A stretch of 64,000 nucleotides of DNA from DASUNQ01 sp035536455 (GCA_035536455.1 DATLOC010000032.1:10317-74316), one strand, 5' to 3'. Shown: positions 8,301-17,861, counted from the stretch's first letter. Program-made: numbers and translations. The notes: generated by a model not told the origin, from the sequence alone.

Positions 8301-8845
8301 CACGGAGACTCCTTCCAGGCTTCGACTTGGTCGCCGTAGAACACCCGCTCGGGCGGCGTCCACGCTTCACCGCGCAGCTGCGCCGCCCCCCACTCCACGG
8401 CCTCCAGGATCTTGTGGTAGCCGGTGCAGCGGCAGAGGTTGCCGGCCAGGGCCTCGCAGACCTCGTCGCGGCTCGGCCGCGGGTTCTCGTCGAGCAGCGC
8501 CTTGGCGACCATGAGGATCCCGGGCGTGCAGTAGCCGCACTGCGCGGCGCCGAGGTCGGCGAAGGCGGCCTGCAGGGGGTGGAGGTCGTTGCCGCGCTGC
8601 AGCCCCTCGACGGTCTCGATCGCCCGCCCCTCCAACTCGGCGGCGAGGACGAGGCAAGAGAGGACCGGCCGGCCGTCCACCAAGACGGCGCAGGTGCCGC
8701 ACTCGCCGAGCTCGCAGCCGTGCTTCGTCCCGGTCAGCCCGCACTCCTCGCGCAGCACCTCGAGGAGGGTGTGGTGGGTGGGGAAGACGACGGCGCGCTC
8801 CTCGCCGTTGACCCGCAGCCGCAGAGTGGTGAAGTCGGCGCTCAT
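8300..8845 (-). CDS. [2Fe-2S] subunit of 4-hydroxybenzoyl-CoA reductase-like enzyme
   Basis: A 181-residue iron-sulfur subunit. The plant-ferredoxin-type cluster is bound by Cys44, Cys49, Cys52 and Cys64 (KHGCELGECGTC...SC). The second, buried cluster uses Cys103, Cys106, Cys138 and Cys140 (QCGYCTPG and NLCRCTGY). This is the canonical small-subunit layout of xanthine-oxidase-family enzymes. It is first in the operon 2Fe-2S subunit, secreted protein, Mo subunit, FAD subunit. A TTGACA element lies about 35 nt before the ATG. The C-terminal 30 residues extend beyond the usual family end. Family assignment is certain, and the specific reductase is inferred from the FAD subunit. Confidence 0.9.
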   Translation of the reverse strand: MSADFTTLRLRVNGEERAVVFPTHHTLLEVLREECGLTGTKHGCELGECGTCAVLVDGRPVLSCLVLAAELEGRAIETVEGLQRGNDLHPLQAAFADLGAAQCGYCTPGILMVAKALLDENPRPSRDEVCEALAGNLCRCTGYHKILEAVEWGAAQLRGEAWTPPERVFYGDQVEAWKESP

Positions 8846-8856
8846 CGCTTGCGGGC

Positions 8857-8886
8857 AGGGTGGCACCCGGGCGGCGGCAGTGTCAA
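8857..8886 (-). promoter_or_regulatory. Candidate promoter of the molybdenum-enzyme operon
   Basis: A perfect TTGACA (8886-8881) followed after 18 bp by a weak CACCCT -10, which ends 11 nt before the ATG at 8845. The -35 is convincing and the -10 is poor, so the promoter may need an activator or use another box. Confidence 0.3.
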
Positions 8887-8921
8887 GGCCGGGCACGGAG
8901 CTTGCGGGGACCGGCCGCCGC

Positions 8922-9696
8922 ATGGTGTACAGCACGAGGTCCCGTTGGGTGGCGGCTGCGGCGCTGCTGGCCTGCTGCGCCGCTACGCCGCGTTCTCCGG
9001 CACCGCCGGCGGCGGACGCGCTGCGCCAGGCGGTGATCGTCTGGCACCGCTGGGAGCGGCCGGCGCGGGCGGGGGAGATGGTGCTGGTCGATCCTGGCGG
9101 CCTGCTGGCGGGCGCGGCGGGAGCGCCGCTGGCGCGGCGGCTCTTCGTCGAGCGCGAGCGGGTGCACGAGCTGGCCGCCTTCGCCCGGCGCTGGCGCCCG
9201 TTCACCCTCCGCGCCGCCGACGGCGAGCTGCAGTTCCGCGGGCGGGGGCCGGCGGCGGCCGGCGCGGTGGAGAAGCGCATGGTGCGGGAGTGGGCCCGGA
9301 TGGTGGCCGCGGAGACCCAGCCGGGGACGCGGGCGGGGGTCTTCGGGCTGGCCCTCGTCTGGCAGCGCGGCGATCCGCAGGAGCGGGGGGGCGGAGGCTG
9401 CGCCGAGCTCCAGGTCTGGCTCGCCGGCACGGCGCGCACCGGCCTCTGCACGAGTGAGCCGGCGGGACGCGCGGTCCCGCCGCTGCGCCGGCCGCGCGCC
9501 GGCCTCGTCGAGCCGGCGCGGATGGCGGCCCTCTACCGTTGGATCGACGAGCTGGCGCCGCTCCAGCTCGCCGGCGCCGCGGAGGGTCGGGATGGACCGC
9601 CGGCGCGGCTCCTCCTCGCCGCCGCCGGCCGCCGCCCCGCCGGCGCCGCCGAGCGCCGCGCGGTGGAGGCCTTCGCCGCGGCGCTCCACGCCGAGC

Positions 9697-9719
<23 letters not shown>
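8922..9719 (+). CDS. Putative lipoprotein of unknown function
   Basis: A 265-residue protein whose N-terminus has a hydrophobic segment ending in ALLACC, a lipobox-like sequence, so it is probably a lipoprotein. The mature part is Arg/Ala-rich with alternating hydrophobic strands and no motif I recognise. The ATG at 8922 is the only start that keeps the signal sequence. It is divergent from the molybdenum-enzyme operon (76 nt between starts), so the two could share control. Its last 23 bp overlap the 3' end of the convergent corA. Confidence 0.55.
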
Positions 9720-10764
<1,045 letters not shown>

Positions 10765-10785
10765 GGACTCTCCTCGCTGAGGGCG

Positions 10786-10794
10786 TAGAGTCTA
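10786..10794. promoter_or_regulatory. Overlapping divergent -10 boxes between corA and 10843
   Basis: The sequence TAGAGTCTA provides TAGAGT on the plus strand (10786-10791) and TAGACT on the minus strand (10794-10789). Each is suitably placed for its gene, 24 nt from the corA ATG and 51 nt from the ATG at 10843. The same overlap design appears at 57159-57165. Confidence 0.35.
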
Positions 10795-10842
10795 GCGTGG
10801 CACTGCCCTTGCTGCGGCGGGCGATGGAGGCGATTGCGGGCC

Positions 10843-13449
10843 ATGGCCGACGGCAGGACCTCTCGATTCGTCGCCCTTCAACTCGCGGCGCTGCTCGCGC
10901 TGGCGGCGGCCCCCGTCGCGGCCGGCGACGACGCGACCGACCTGGCACGTGTATCGCGCGACGGCGCGGAGCGCGAGCTGCCGGCCGCCTATCGCGCCTG
11001 GCTCGAAGAGGTCGAAGCGCTGATCACGGCACGCGAGCGCGCCGCCTTCCTCGACCTCGGCGGCGAGGTCGAGCGCCAGGCCTTCGTCCGCCGCTTCTGG
11101 CAGGTGCGCGACCCGCACGGCGCGACGGCCGCCAACGAGCTCGAGCAGCGCTGGACGTGGCGCGTGCCCGAAGCGCGCCGGCGGTGGGGGACGCTCGCCG
11201 ACGAGCGCGCGCGGGTCTTCCTCCTCCAGGGCGAGCCGAGCGGGCGCTTCGAGTCGGCCTGCCGGGGCGCCGAGACGTCGCGCTTCGAAGTCTGGATCTA
11301 CGAGCCCGGCTTCCAGGTCCGCTACCGCACCGCCTTCCTCTTCGCCGCGCCGGCGGCCGCTCCCGCCCGGCTCTGGCGGCCGGGGGGCGACGTCGCCGGG
11401 CCGCCGGCCGACGCCGCGACCGCCTGCGGCGAGGGCCCGCGGCTGGCCGAGGAGGCGCGCTGGATCCGCCTGCTGGGGGCCGAGAACTACGGCGCGGTGC
11501 TCGAGCGGGCGCTCACCGGGCCGCGGCCGCAGCCGGCCGACTGGGTGGCGACGTTCGTCCCCTTCAGCACCGACTTGCCCGCCGGCGCGCCGCGGCTGGA
11601 GGCCGAGCTGGGGGTCGACTTCCCCGCCCACGTGGAAGGCAAAACGGTGCTGCGCGGGCTCCTGGTTCTCAACGGGCTGGCGCCGGGGGATCGCGAGCTG
11701 CTGCTGACCGGCGAGGTGCTGCGCGGCACCGAGCCGCTCGACGCCTTCCGCTACCGCTTCGTGGTGCAGGCCGGCGTCGCGCGCGACGAGCCGGTGCCGC
11801 TGGCCTTTGAGCGCTTCGTGCCGGGCGGTCCCTGCCGGGTGGTGGTGCGGCTGGAGGACCTCGAGGCCGGCGCCTACTTCCGCGACGAGCAGGAGGTCGA
11901 GGTGCCGGGGCCCGGCGCGGCGGGACCGATGCGGCAGGAGGAGCTCGCGCCGCCGGTCCAGGTGGCCGCCGGCGCGGTTGCGGCGCCGGGGACGGTCGCC
12001 CTGGCGGCGAACGTCGCCCCCGACGGACCGTTCGCCCGCCCCTCGCCGGTCGCGGCGCAGCTCGGCCGGCTCTACGACGAGGCCGCGGAGGGCCCCGGCG
12101 CCGGCAGCCCGACGGTGCGGCTCCAGGTGCCCGCCGGCCTGCTCTCCGGGCCGGTGCGGATCGCGGCCCGCGTCGACGGCGGGCCGGTCGAGCGCGTCGA
12201 TTTCCTCCTCGACGGCCGCCTCGTGATGAGGCGCACGCGGCCGCCCTACGAAGTGCGCCTCGACTTGGGGCCGGTGCCGCGTCCGCAGCGGCTGGGGGTC
12301 GAGGCGGTGGCGGCCGGGGGCGAGGTCCTGGCGCGCGACGAGGTCGTGCTCAACGACGGCGGCCAGCGCTTCCGGGTGCGCTTGGTCGAGCCGCGCGGCG
12401 GCCGCGCGGCCGGGCGCGGCCTGCACGCCCGCGCCGAGGTCGAGCCGCCGGCGGGACGCAGCGTCGAGCGGGTGGAGTTCTACCTCGACGAGACCCGCGT
12501 CGCGACCCTCTACCAGCCGCCGTACCGGCAGCCGATCGCCCTGCCGCGCGCCAGCGCCGCCACCTACGTGCGCGCCGTCGCCCACCTCGCCGACGGCAGC
12601 GCCGCCGAGGACCTGGTGATGCTCAACCTGCCCGAGCGCGGCATCGGCGAGGCGATCGACGTCCGCATGGTGGAGCTCTACGCGACGGTGACCGACCGCG
12701 CCGGGCATCCGGTCGAGGGGGTGGAGCCGGAGCGCTTCCGGGTCGTCGAAGACGGCGTCCGCCAGAGCCTGCGGCGCGTCGAGCGGGTGGCCGACACGCC
12801 GATCCGGGCGGCGGTCCTGATCGACAACTCCGGCTCGATGCGCCGGCACATGCCCGCGGTGCGCGCCGCGGCGCTCCAGTTCCTGCGCCAGACCCTGCGC
12901 CCGCAGGACGAGGCGGCGGTCATCACCTTCAACCGCGCGCCGCGGGTGGCGGTGGGGCTCACCTCCGACCTGGCGACCCTGGCCGAGGGGCTGACCGGCC
13001 TGGTGGCCGAGGACCGCACCGCCCTTTACGACAGCCTGGTCTACACCCTCCACTACCTGTCGGGCGCCAAGGGGCAGCGGACGGTGCTGCTGCTCTCCGA
13101 CGGCGTGGACAAGGGGAGCCGCTTCCGCTTCGAGCAGGCGCTCGAGAGCGCCCGCCGCGCGGGGATCGCCATCTACGCCGTCGGGATGGACTTGGCGCCC
13201 GCCGAGGCGGCGGCGGCGAAGGAGACGCTGTCGCGCCTCGCCGCCGAGACCGGCGGCCGCAGCTTCTTCATCGCCGGCACCGAGGCGCTGCCGGGGGTCT
13301 ACCGCGAGATCGAGCGCGAGCTGCGCGCCCAGTACCGCATCGCCTACCAGTCCAGCAACGCCGGCGTCGAGGACCGCTTCCGCCTGGTGCAGGTCCAGGT
13401 CGGCGGCCCCGGCCTCGAAGCGCGGACGATCAGCGGCTACTACCCGTAG
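10843..13449 (+). CDS. Secreted GWxTD and VWFA-domain protein
   Basis: An 868-residue exported protein (signal peptide about residues 8-27). Residues 40-130 match the GWxTD type domain found in acidobacterial and related secreted proteins (RFWQVRDPH, RARVFLLQGEPSGRFE). The middle is a series of beta-rich, Ig-like segments. The C-terminal 250 residues form a von Willebrand A domain of the acidobacterial VWFA-related kind: LYATVTDRAGHPVEGV leads in, then the MIDAS motif DNSGSM beginning at residue 661, with LLLSDGVDKGS later. VWA domains bind protein partners through a metal ion. The partner is unknown. The ATG at 10843 is preferred to TTG at 10834. Confidence 0.82.
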   Translation: MADGRTSRFVALQLAALLALAAAPVAAGDDATDLARVSRDGAERELPAAYRAWLEEVEALITARERAAFLDLGGEVERQAFVRRFWQVRDPHGATAANELEQRWTWRVPEARRRWGTLADERARVFLLQGEPSGRFESACRGAETSRFEVWIYEPGFQVRYRTAFLFAAPAAAPARLWRPGGDVAGPPADAATACGEGPRLAEEARWIRLLGAENYGAVLERALTGPRPQPADWVATFVPFSTDLPAGAPRLEAELGVDFPAHVEGKTVLRGLLVLNGLAPGDRELLLTGEVLRGTEPLDAFRYRFVVQAGVARDEPVPLAFERFVPGGPCRVVVRLEDLEAGAYFRDEQEVEVPGPGAAGPMRQEELAPPVQVAAGAVAAPGTVALAANVAPDGPFARPSPVAAQLGRLYDEAAEGPGAGSPTVRLQVPAGLLSGPVRIAARVDGGPVERVDFLLDGRLVMRRTRPPYEVRLDLGPVPRPQRLGVEAVAAGGEVLARDEVVLNDGGQRFRVRLVEPRGGRAAGRGLHARAEVEPPAGRSVERVEFYLDETRVATLYQPPYRQPIALPRASAATYVRAVAHLADGSAAEDLVMLNLPERGIGEAIDVRMVELYATVTDRAGHPVEGVEPERFRVVEDGVRQSLRRVERVADTPIRAAVLIDNSGSMRRHMPAVRAAALQFLRQTLRPQDEAAVITFNRAPRVAVGLTSDLATLAEGLTGLVAEDRTALYDSLVYTLHYLSGAKGQRTVLLLSDGVDKGSRFRFEQALESARRAGIAIYAVGMDLAPAEAAAAKETLSRLAAETGGRSFFIAGTEALPGVYREIERELRAQYRIAYQSSNAGVEDRFRLVQVQVGGPGLEARTISGYYP

Positions 13450-13455
13450 CCCGCC

Positions 13456-13860
13456 TCACGCGACGTGCACGACGAGCCGCCGGGGGCCGCTCCGGCGGCG
13501 GTGCTCCCAGAGATAGATCCCCTGCCAAGTGCCGAGGGCGAGCTCGCCGGCGAGGACCGGGATCGAGAGAGAGGAAGAGGTCAGCGCGGCGCGGATGTGC
13601 GAGGGCATGTCGTCGGGGCCTTCGGCGGTGTGGGTGTAGAGCGGGTCGTCCTCCGGCACCAAGCGCGCGAGCCAGCTCTCGAGGTCGCGCTTCGCCGCCG
13701 GATCGGCGTTCTCCTGGATCGTCAGGCTGGCCGAGGTGTGCTGGAGGAAGACGGTGCAGAGCCCCTCCTCGACGCCGCTTCCCCGCACCAGCTCCGCGAT
13801 CTCGCGGGTGATCTCGTGCAGCCCCTGGCCGCGCACCTCGATCGACAGTTTCTTGACCAT
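13456..13860 (-). CDS. YjbQ-family protein (UPF0047)
   Basis: A 134-residue single-domain protein. Family hallmarks are all present: the start KKLSIEVRGQGLHEIT, FLQHTSASLTIQEN (with the conserved His), LVPEDDPLYTHTAEGPDDMP, HIRAALTSSSLSIPV and GTWQGIYLWEHR. YjbQ proteins have been linked to weak thiamine-phosphate synthase activity, but their main role is unsettled. It ends 6 bp from the convergent VWFA gene. The ATG is preceded by a TAAGAT -10-like box only 9 nt away, suggesting a leaderless message. Confidence 0.92.
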   Translation of the reverse strand: MVKKLSIEVRGQGLHEITREIAELVRGSGVEEGLCTVFLQHTSASLTIQENADPAAKRDLESWLARLVPEDDPLYTHTAEGPDDMPSHIRAALTSSSLSIPVLAGELALGTWQGIYLWEHRRRSGPRRLVVHVA

Positions 13861-13887
13861 GAGCCGCGCATCTTATTCCCTCCCTAG

Positions 13888-14058
13888 GAGCGGATTTTCG
13901 GCACAGCGCTCCCGCAGCGCAACCCCGGCCAGCAGCAGCCGAGCCAGCCGGGCCGTGAGACCGGTAAGGAACAGAAGCCGGGGCAGCAGAACCCGCAGCG
14001 CACCCCGGGCCAGGGCGGCAACATGCCCTCCGGCGGCCAGGGCGGTAGCGTCGAGTAG
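13888..14058 (+). pseudogene. Possible remnant or unusual-start gene for a Q/G/P-rich peptide
   Basis: This 56-codon open frame ends in a run with strong G/C third-position bias and a Gln-Pro-Gly-Asn composition (QRNPGQQQPSQPGRE, then GQQNPQRTPGQGG, ending GGSVE). An in-frame TAG at 13885 leaves no ATG, GTG or TTG start. An AGGAG ribosome-site-like element is followed by ATT at 13894, which would be a rare start codon at poor spacing. It may be a small disordered protein that has lost its 5' end. It is followed by a 12-bp hairpin. Confidence 0.3.
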
Positions 14059-14084
14059 GACGCCGACACATTCCTGGCACGAGG

Positions 14085-14111
14085 CGCCCCGCCGGGTCTC
14101 CCGGCGGGGCG
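14085..14111. terminator. 12-bp perfect hairpin between 13.9 kb and the MFS gene
   Basis: CGCCCCGCCGGG and CCCGGCGGGGCG are perfect inverted copies around a 3-nt loop TCT. There is no T-tract on either side, so classical intrinsic termination is uncertain. The position, abutting the MFS stop codon and following the Q/G-rich frame, fits a bidirectional transcription end. Confidence 0.5.
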
Positions 14112-15593
14112 TCACTGTTCTTGGGGAGAGGGCTCGCGGTGGGCGTGCGACTGGGCGCTGCCGGCGGGGAAGGTGAAGGCCACCACAAGCAGGAGCGCGG
14201 CGATCACCGCCATCGCCAGGTAGATCGCCTGCAGCCCGTCGAGCAGCGCGCCGCTCGTCGCGGCGAGGACCGGCTGTGCCAGGGCCGCCCGCCTCGCCGG
14301 CTGGAGCAGCGCCTCGACCTGCTCAGCCACACCCGCGTTCTCAAGACGCACTTGCATCAGCATCCCCAGCGCCGCCACCGCCACCGCGCCGCCGATCAGG
14401 CGGAAGAACTGCGTCGAGCTGGTCGCCACCCCGCGCCGCGTCCAGGGCACCGCGCTCTGCACGCCGACGAAGTAGGGGATCGACTGGAAGCCCATCCCCA
14501 GGCCGATCGTCAGCATGATCGCCGCGATCCAGAGCCGCGGCGTCTCGGCGTCGATGCCGGCGAGCGCGACGCAGGCGGCGAGCACCAGCGCCGCGCCGGC
14601 GAGGACCAGCGAGCGGTAGGAGAGGCGGAGGAGGAGCCGCCCCGAGATCGTCGAGGCGATCGGCCAGCCGATCAGCACCGGCGTCAGGATGGTGCCGGCG
14701 TCCACCGCGGTGCCGCCGAGGATGCCCTGGGCGAAGAGCGGCACGTAGGCGGTCAACGACAGCAGCAGGGCGCCGATCAGGACGTTGCCGACGCTCGCCA
14801 CCGCGATCAGCCGGATCTTGAATAGCTCGAGCGGCAGCATCGGCTCGGGCGCCCGCCGCTCCTGGCGCAGGAAGAGCAGCAGCCCGGCGCCGGCGGCGGC
14901 GACGAAGGCGAGGGTGCGCGGGTCGGCGACGCCCCAGAGGGTCACGCCTTCAGTCAGCGCGAAGAGGAGCGAGGTGATCGCCAGCGTCAGGATCCCCGTC
15001 CCCAAGAGATCCAGCGGGTGCTCGCGGCGCGGCGGCTCCTCCTGGAGGTAGCGGGCGAGGATCCAGGCCGAGGCGAGGCCGAAGGGGACGTTGACGAAGA
15101 AGATCCAGCGCCAGGAGAGGGCGTCGGTGATGAGGCCGCCCAGGAGCGGGCCGGCGAGGCTGGCGAGCGCCCAGACGCCGGAGAACAGGCCCTGCACGCG
15201 GCCGCGCTCCTCCAGCGTGTAGACGTCGCCGATGACGGTGGCGGCGACCGGCGTGACGCCACCCGCGCCCAGCCCCTGGATGGCGCGGAAGAGGACGAGC
15301 TGCGTGAAGGAGCCGGCGATGCCGCAGAGCATCGAGCCCACCAGGAAAAGGGCCATCGACGCCTGGTAGACCGGCCGCCGGCCGTAGAGGTCGGCGAGCT
15401 TGCCGAAGAGCGGCACGACGATCGTCGAAGCCAGCAGATAGGCTGAGAAGACCCAGCTGTAGCGGCCGACGCCGCCGAGCTCGCCGACCGCAGTCGGCAC
15501 CGCCGCGGCGACGGCGGTCGCCTCCAGCGCCGAGAGGAACATCCCGAGCATCAGCGCGGAGGTGACGAGCCGGCGCGGGCGACCTGGCAGCAT
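14112..15593 (-). CDS. MFS drug:H+ antiporter, DHA2-like (14 TM)
   Basis: A 493-residue multi-helix membrane protein. It shows the MFS loop motif GKLADLYGRRPVY between helices 2 and 3. It also has the DHA2-type antiporter motif C region GPLLGGLITDALSWRWIFF, in which the last part (WRWIFFVNVPFG) is the usual signature of 14-helix drug exporters such as EmrB/QacA relatives. About fourteen hydrophobic segments can be counted. The family exports drugs or other small molecules by proton exchange; the substrate cannot be predicted. A TAGGAT -10-like box lies 8 nt before the ATG. No EmrA-type adaptor gene is adjacent. Confidence 0.9.
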   Translation of the reverse strand: MLPGRPRRLVTSALMLGMFLSALEATAVAAAVPTAVGELGGVGRYSWVFSAYLLASTIVVPLFGKLADLYGRRPVYQASMALFLVGSMLCGIAGSFTQLVLFRAIQGLGAGGVTPVAATVIGDVYTLEERGRVQGLFSGVWALASLAGPLLGGLITDALSWRWIFFVNVPFGLASAWILARYLQEEPPRREHPLDLLGTGILTLAITSLLFALTEGVTLWGVADPRTLAFVAAAGAGLLLFLRQERRAPEPMLPLELFKIRLIAVASVGNVLIGALLLSLTAYVPLFAQGILGGTAVDAGTILTPVLIGWPIASTISGRLLLRLSYRSLVLAGAALVLAACVALAGIDAETPRLWIAAIMLTIGLGMGFQSIPYFVGVQSAVPWTRRGVATSSTQFFRLIGGAVAVAALGMLMQVRLENAGVAEQVEALLQPARRAALAQPVLAATSGALLDGLQAIYLAMAVIAALLLVVAFTFPAGSAQSHAHREPSPQEQ

Positions 15594-15684
15594 GGCGCGC
15601 GATCCTACCGTGCGAAGACGCCGGGAACGCTGGTTGCATTACCGCCCCGGCGGAGTCACAGAAGTACGCGGAGCACATGAATTT

Positions 15685-17376
15685 ATGGCCCTCTCGCTGC
15701 GGCCCGAGCACCTGAAGCGCTACAAGGACGTCGCCGCCCTGCTGGTCAAGCACGGGCGGGGCGACCTCGCCGCCTTCATGGCCGACGCCGACCTCGAGCT
15801 GAGCGACGAGGCGCCGGCCGGGGCCACGACCGACGGCGGGCCCGAGCAGCTCGCCCGCGACCTGGAAGCGCTCGGCCCGTCGTTCATCAAGCTGGGGCAG
15901 CTCCTCTCGACCCGCTCCGACCTCCTGCCGCCCCCTTATCTCGAAGCGCTCGCCCGCCTCCAGGACCGCGTCGAGCCGTTCTCCTTCGCCGAGGTCGAGG
16001 AGATCGTGACGCAGGAGCTGGGCGTCCGCATGTCGAAGGCCTTCGCCGAGTTCGAGTCGGTGCCCGACGCCGCCGCCTCGCTCGGCCAGGTGCACCGCGC
16101 GCAGCTGCGCGACGGGCGCGAGGTGGCGGTCAAGGTGCAGCGTCCGGGAATCCGCAAGGTGATTCTCGAGGACCTCGAGGCCTTCGCCGAGATCGCCGGC
16201 TTCCTCGACAAGCACACCGACGTCGGGCGGCGCTACGCCTTCCAGGACATGCTCGATCAGTTCCGCAAGAGCCTCTTGCGCGAGCTCGACTACCGGCGCG
16301 AGGCGCTCAACCTGAAGACCCTGGGGAAGAACCTCGAAGGCTACCGGCGGCTGGTGGTGCCGCAGCCGGTCGACGACTACACCACCTCGCGCGTGCTGAC
16401 GATGGACTACGTGCGCGGCACCAAGGTGACCGAGTTCTCGCCGCTCGCCCGGCAGGAGCCGGACTTCGACGGCCGGGCGCTCGCCGAGGACCTCTGCCGC
16501 GCCTACCTCGACCAGATCCTGGTGGACGGCTTCTTTCACGCCGATCCGCACCCCGGCAACGTTATGGTCACCGAGGACCACCGGCTGGCGTTGATCGACC
16601 TCGGCATGGTGTCGCGCATCGAGCCGCGGACGCAGGAGCAGCTGCTGAAGCTGGTCCTCGCGGTGTCCGACGGCCGCGGCCACGACGCGGCGCGCATCGC
16701 CATGCAGATCGGCACCGTCCTCGACGACTTCGACGAGGACCGCTACCTGCGCAACGTCGGCGAGGTGGTGGCCGGCTACCAGGACCTGGGGCCGCAGCGG
16801 GCGAACGTGGGGCGGACGGTGCTCGGGTTGTCGCGCCAGGCGGCCGAGAACGGGGTGCGGCCGGCGCCGGAGCTGACGCTGCTGGGCAAGGCGCTGCTCC
16901 ACCTCGACGAGGTGGCGCGCACGCTGGAGCCGAAGCTCGACCCCAACGAGATCGTCCGCCGCTACAGCGACACGCTGCTGCGCAAGCAGATGCTGCGGCA
17001 GCTGTCGCCGGCGGCGATCTTCTCGTCGGCGCTGGAGGTGCAGGAGCTGGTGCGACAGCTGCCGCAGCGGGTCAACACGCTGCTCGACAACCTGGCGCAC
17101 AACCGCGTGTCGGTCAAGGTGGACGCCTTCGACGAGTCGCGCCTGATGGACAACCTGCAGAAGATCGCCAACCGCATCGCTCTCGGGCTGGTGCTGGCGG
17201 CACTGATCGTCGGCGCGGCACTGATGATGCAGGTGCGCACCCGCTTCATGCTCTTCGGCTACCCGGGCCTCGCCATCCTCCTCTTCCTCCTCGCCGCCGC
17301 CTGCGGCTTCGGGCTCGCGCTCACCATCTTCCTCAACGACGACTGGCGGGTCTGGCGCAACCGCAGGTCGCGCTGA
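15685..17376 (+). CDS. AarF/UbiB (ABC1/ADCK) family atypical kinase
   Basis: A 563-residue protein. The kinase-like core has the family marks GPSFIKLGQLLSTRSDLLP (the KxGQ motif), AAASLGQVHRA (an Ala-rich loop instead of a Gly-rich one), VAVKVQRPGI with the ATP-binding Lys, FHADPHPGNV, and a DLGM motif replacing DFG. Two hydrophobic helices at the C-terminus (about residues 495-550) anchor it in the membrane, as in UbiB. Members support ubiquinone or other isoprenoid-lipid metabolism. The start at 15685 is chosen as the first ATG before the conserved region. Upstream in-frame starts exist, so up to 41 more residues are possible. Confidence 0.9.
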   Translation: MALSLRPEHLKRYKDVAALLVKHGRGDLAAFMADADLELSDEAPAGATTDGGPEQLARDLEALGPSFIKLGQLLSTRSDLLPPPYLEALARLQDRVEPFSFAEVEEIVTQELGVRMSKAFAEFESVPDAAASLGQVHRAQLRDGREVAVKVQRPGIRKVILEDLEAFAEIAGFLDKHTDVGRRYAFQDMLDQFRKSLLRELDYRREALNLKTLGKNLEGYRRLVVPQPVDDYTTSRVLTMDYVRGTKVTEFSPLARQEPDFDGRALAEDLCRAYLDQILVDGFFHADPHPGNVMVTEDHRLALIDLGMVSRIEPRTQEQLLKLVLAVSDGRGHDAARIAMQIGTVLDDFDEDRYLRNVGEVVAGYQDLGPQRANVGRTVLGLSRQAAENGVRPAPELTLLGKALLHLDEVARTLEPKLDPNEIVRRYSDTLLRKQMLRQLSPAAIFSSALEVQELVRQLPQRVNTLLDNLAHNRVSVKVDAFDESRLMDNLQKIANRIALGLVLAALIVGAALMMQVRTRFMLFGYPGLAILLFLLAAACGFGLALTIFLNDDWRVWRNRRSR

Positions 17377-17417
17377 GCCCCCCGCCCCACGCTCTTGCTG
17401 CGGCCGTTCCGGTGTGG

Positions 17418-17582
17418 GGGCCCGCAGGCTCTCCTCCGCGCCGGGCGCTCCTTTGTGTCCGCGCTACGCGTGCCGGTACAGAGGGGGTTGCCGGCAAATA
17501 CGCCCTTGCCTTCGCCGCCTCGCACGGTGGACGGCGAGGGGGAGCGGACGGAGCGCCCGGCGCTCCAGAGACCTGCGGGCCC
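17418..17582. repeat. Large imperfect palindrome A (165 bp)
   Basis: The outer arms, 17418-17462 and 17544-17582, are inverted copies. They share GGGCCCGCAGG, then GCGCCGGGCGCTCC, then GTCCGC, separated by short mismatched stretches. The central 80 bp do not pair. The transcribed strand could form a long stem. The architecture is that of a MITE or REP-type dispersed element. Without other genome sequence I cannot show that it is repeated elsewhere. Confidence 0.6.
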
Positions 17583-17658
17583 TAGAACCGGCGGTCGAAC
17601 TTGCCCGAGCGTAGAGATGGGCGGGGGACGACGTCACTTCAGAGGTGCGAGTCATGGC

Positions 17659-17831
17659 GCCGCGTGAGGTGCCGGGCCAGAGGCCCGCGAAGTGGCGCGT
17701 GTCGGTGAGGGGGCCACCGTGCGCTAGCGGCGAAGCCGGCGCCCCGCTAACCAGCCACCCACTTTCCCAACCACGACCCGCGCAGCGGGCGCGCCTCTTC
17801 GCGGGCCGGGTGGCCCGGCATCTCACGCGGC
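17659..17831. repeat. Large imperfect palindrome B (173 bp)
   Basis: The arms 17659-17699 and 17790-17831 are inverted copies: GCCGCGTGAG, one mismatch, TGCCGGGCCA, a 3-4 nt bubble, GCCCGCG, then AAG(T/A)GGCGCG. A nested inverted pair TAGCGG/CCGCTA sits in the centre. The size and organisation resemble palindrome A, although the arm sequences differ. Confidence 0.6.
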
Positions 17832-17861
17832 ACTATCCGCCCCGCGCGGCGCAAGTCCGCC

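Noticed and set aside
17395..17826. Open frames within the 17.4-17.8 kb intergenic region on both strands
   Set aside because: They follow the palindromic repeats, have Arg/Pro/Gly-rich products and no ribosome site or homologous motif.
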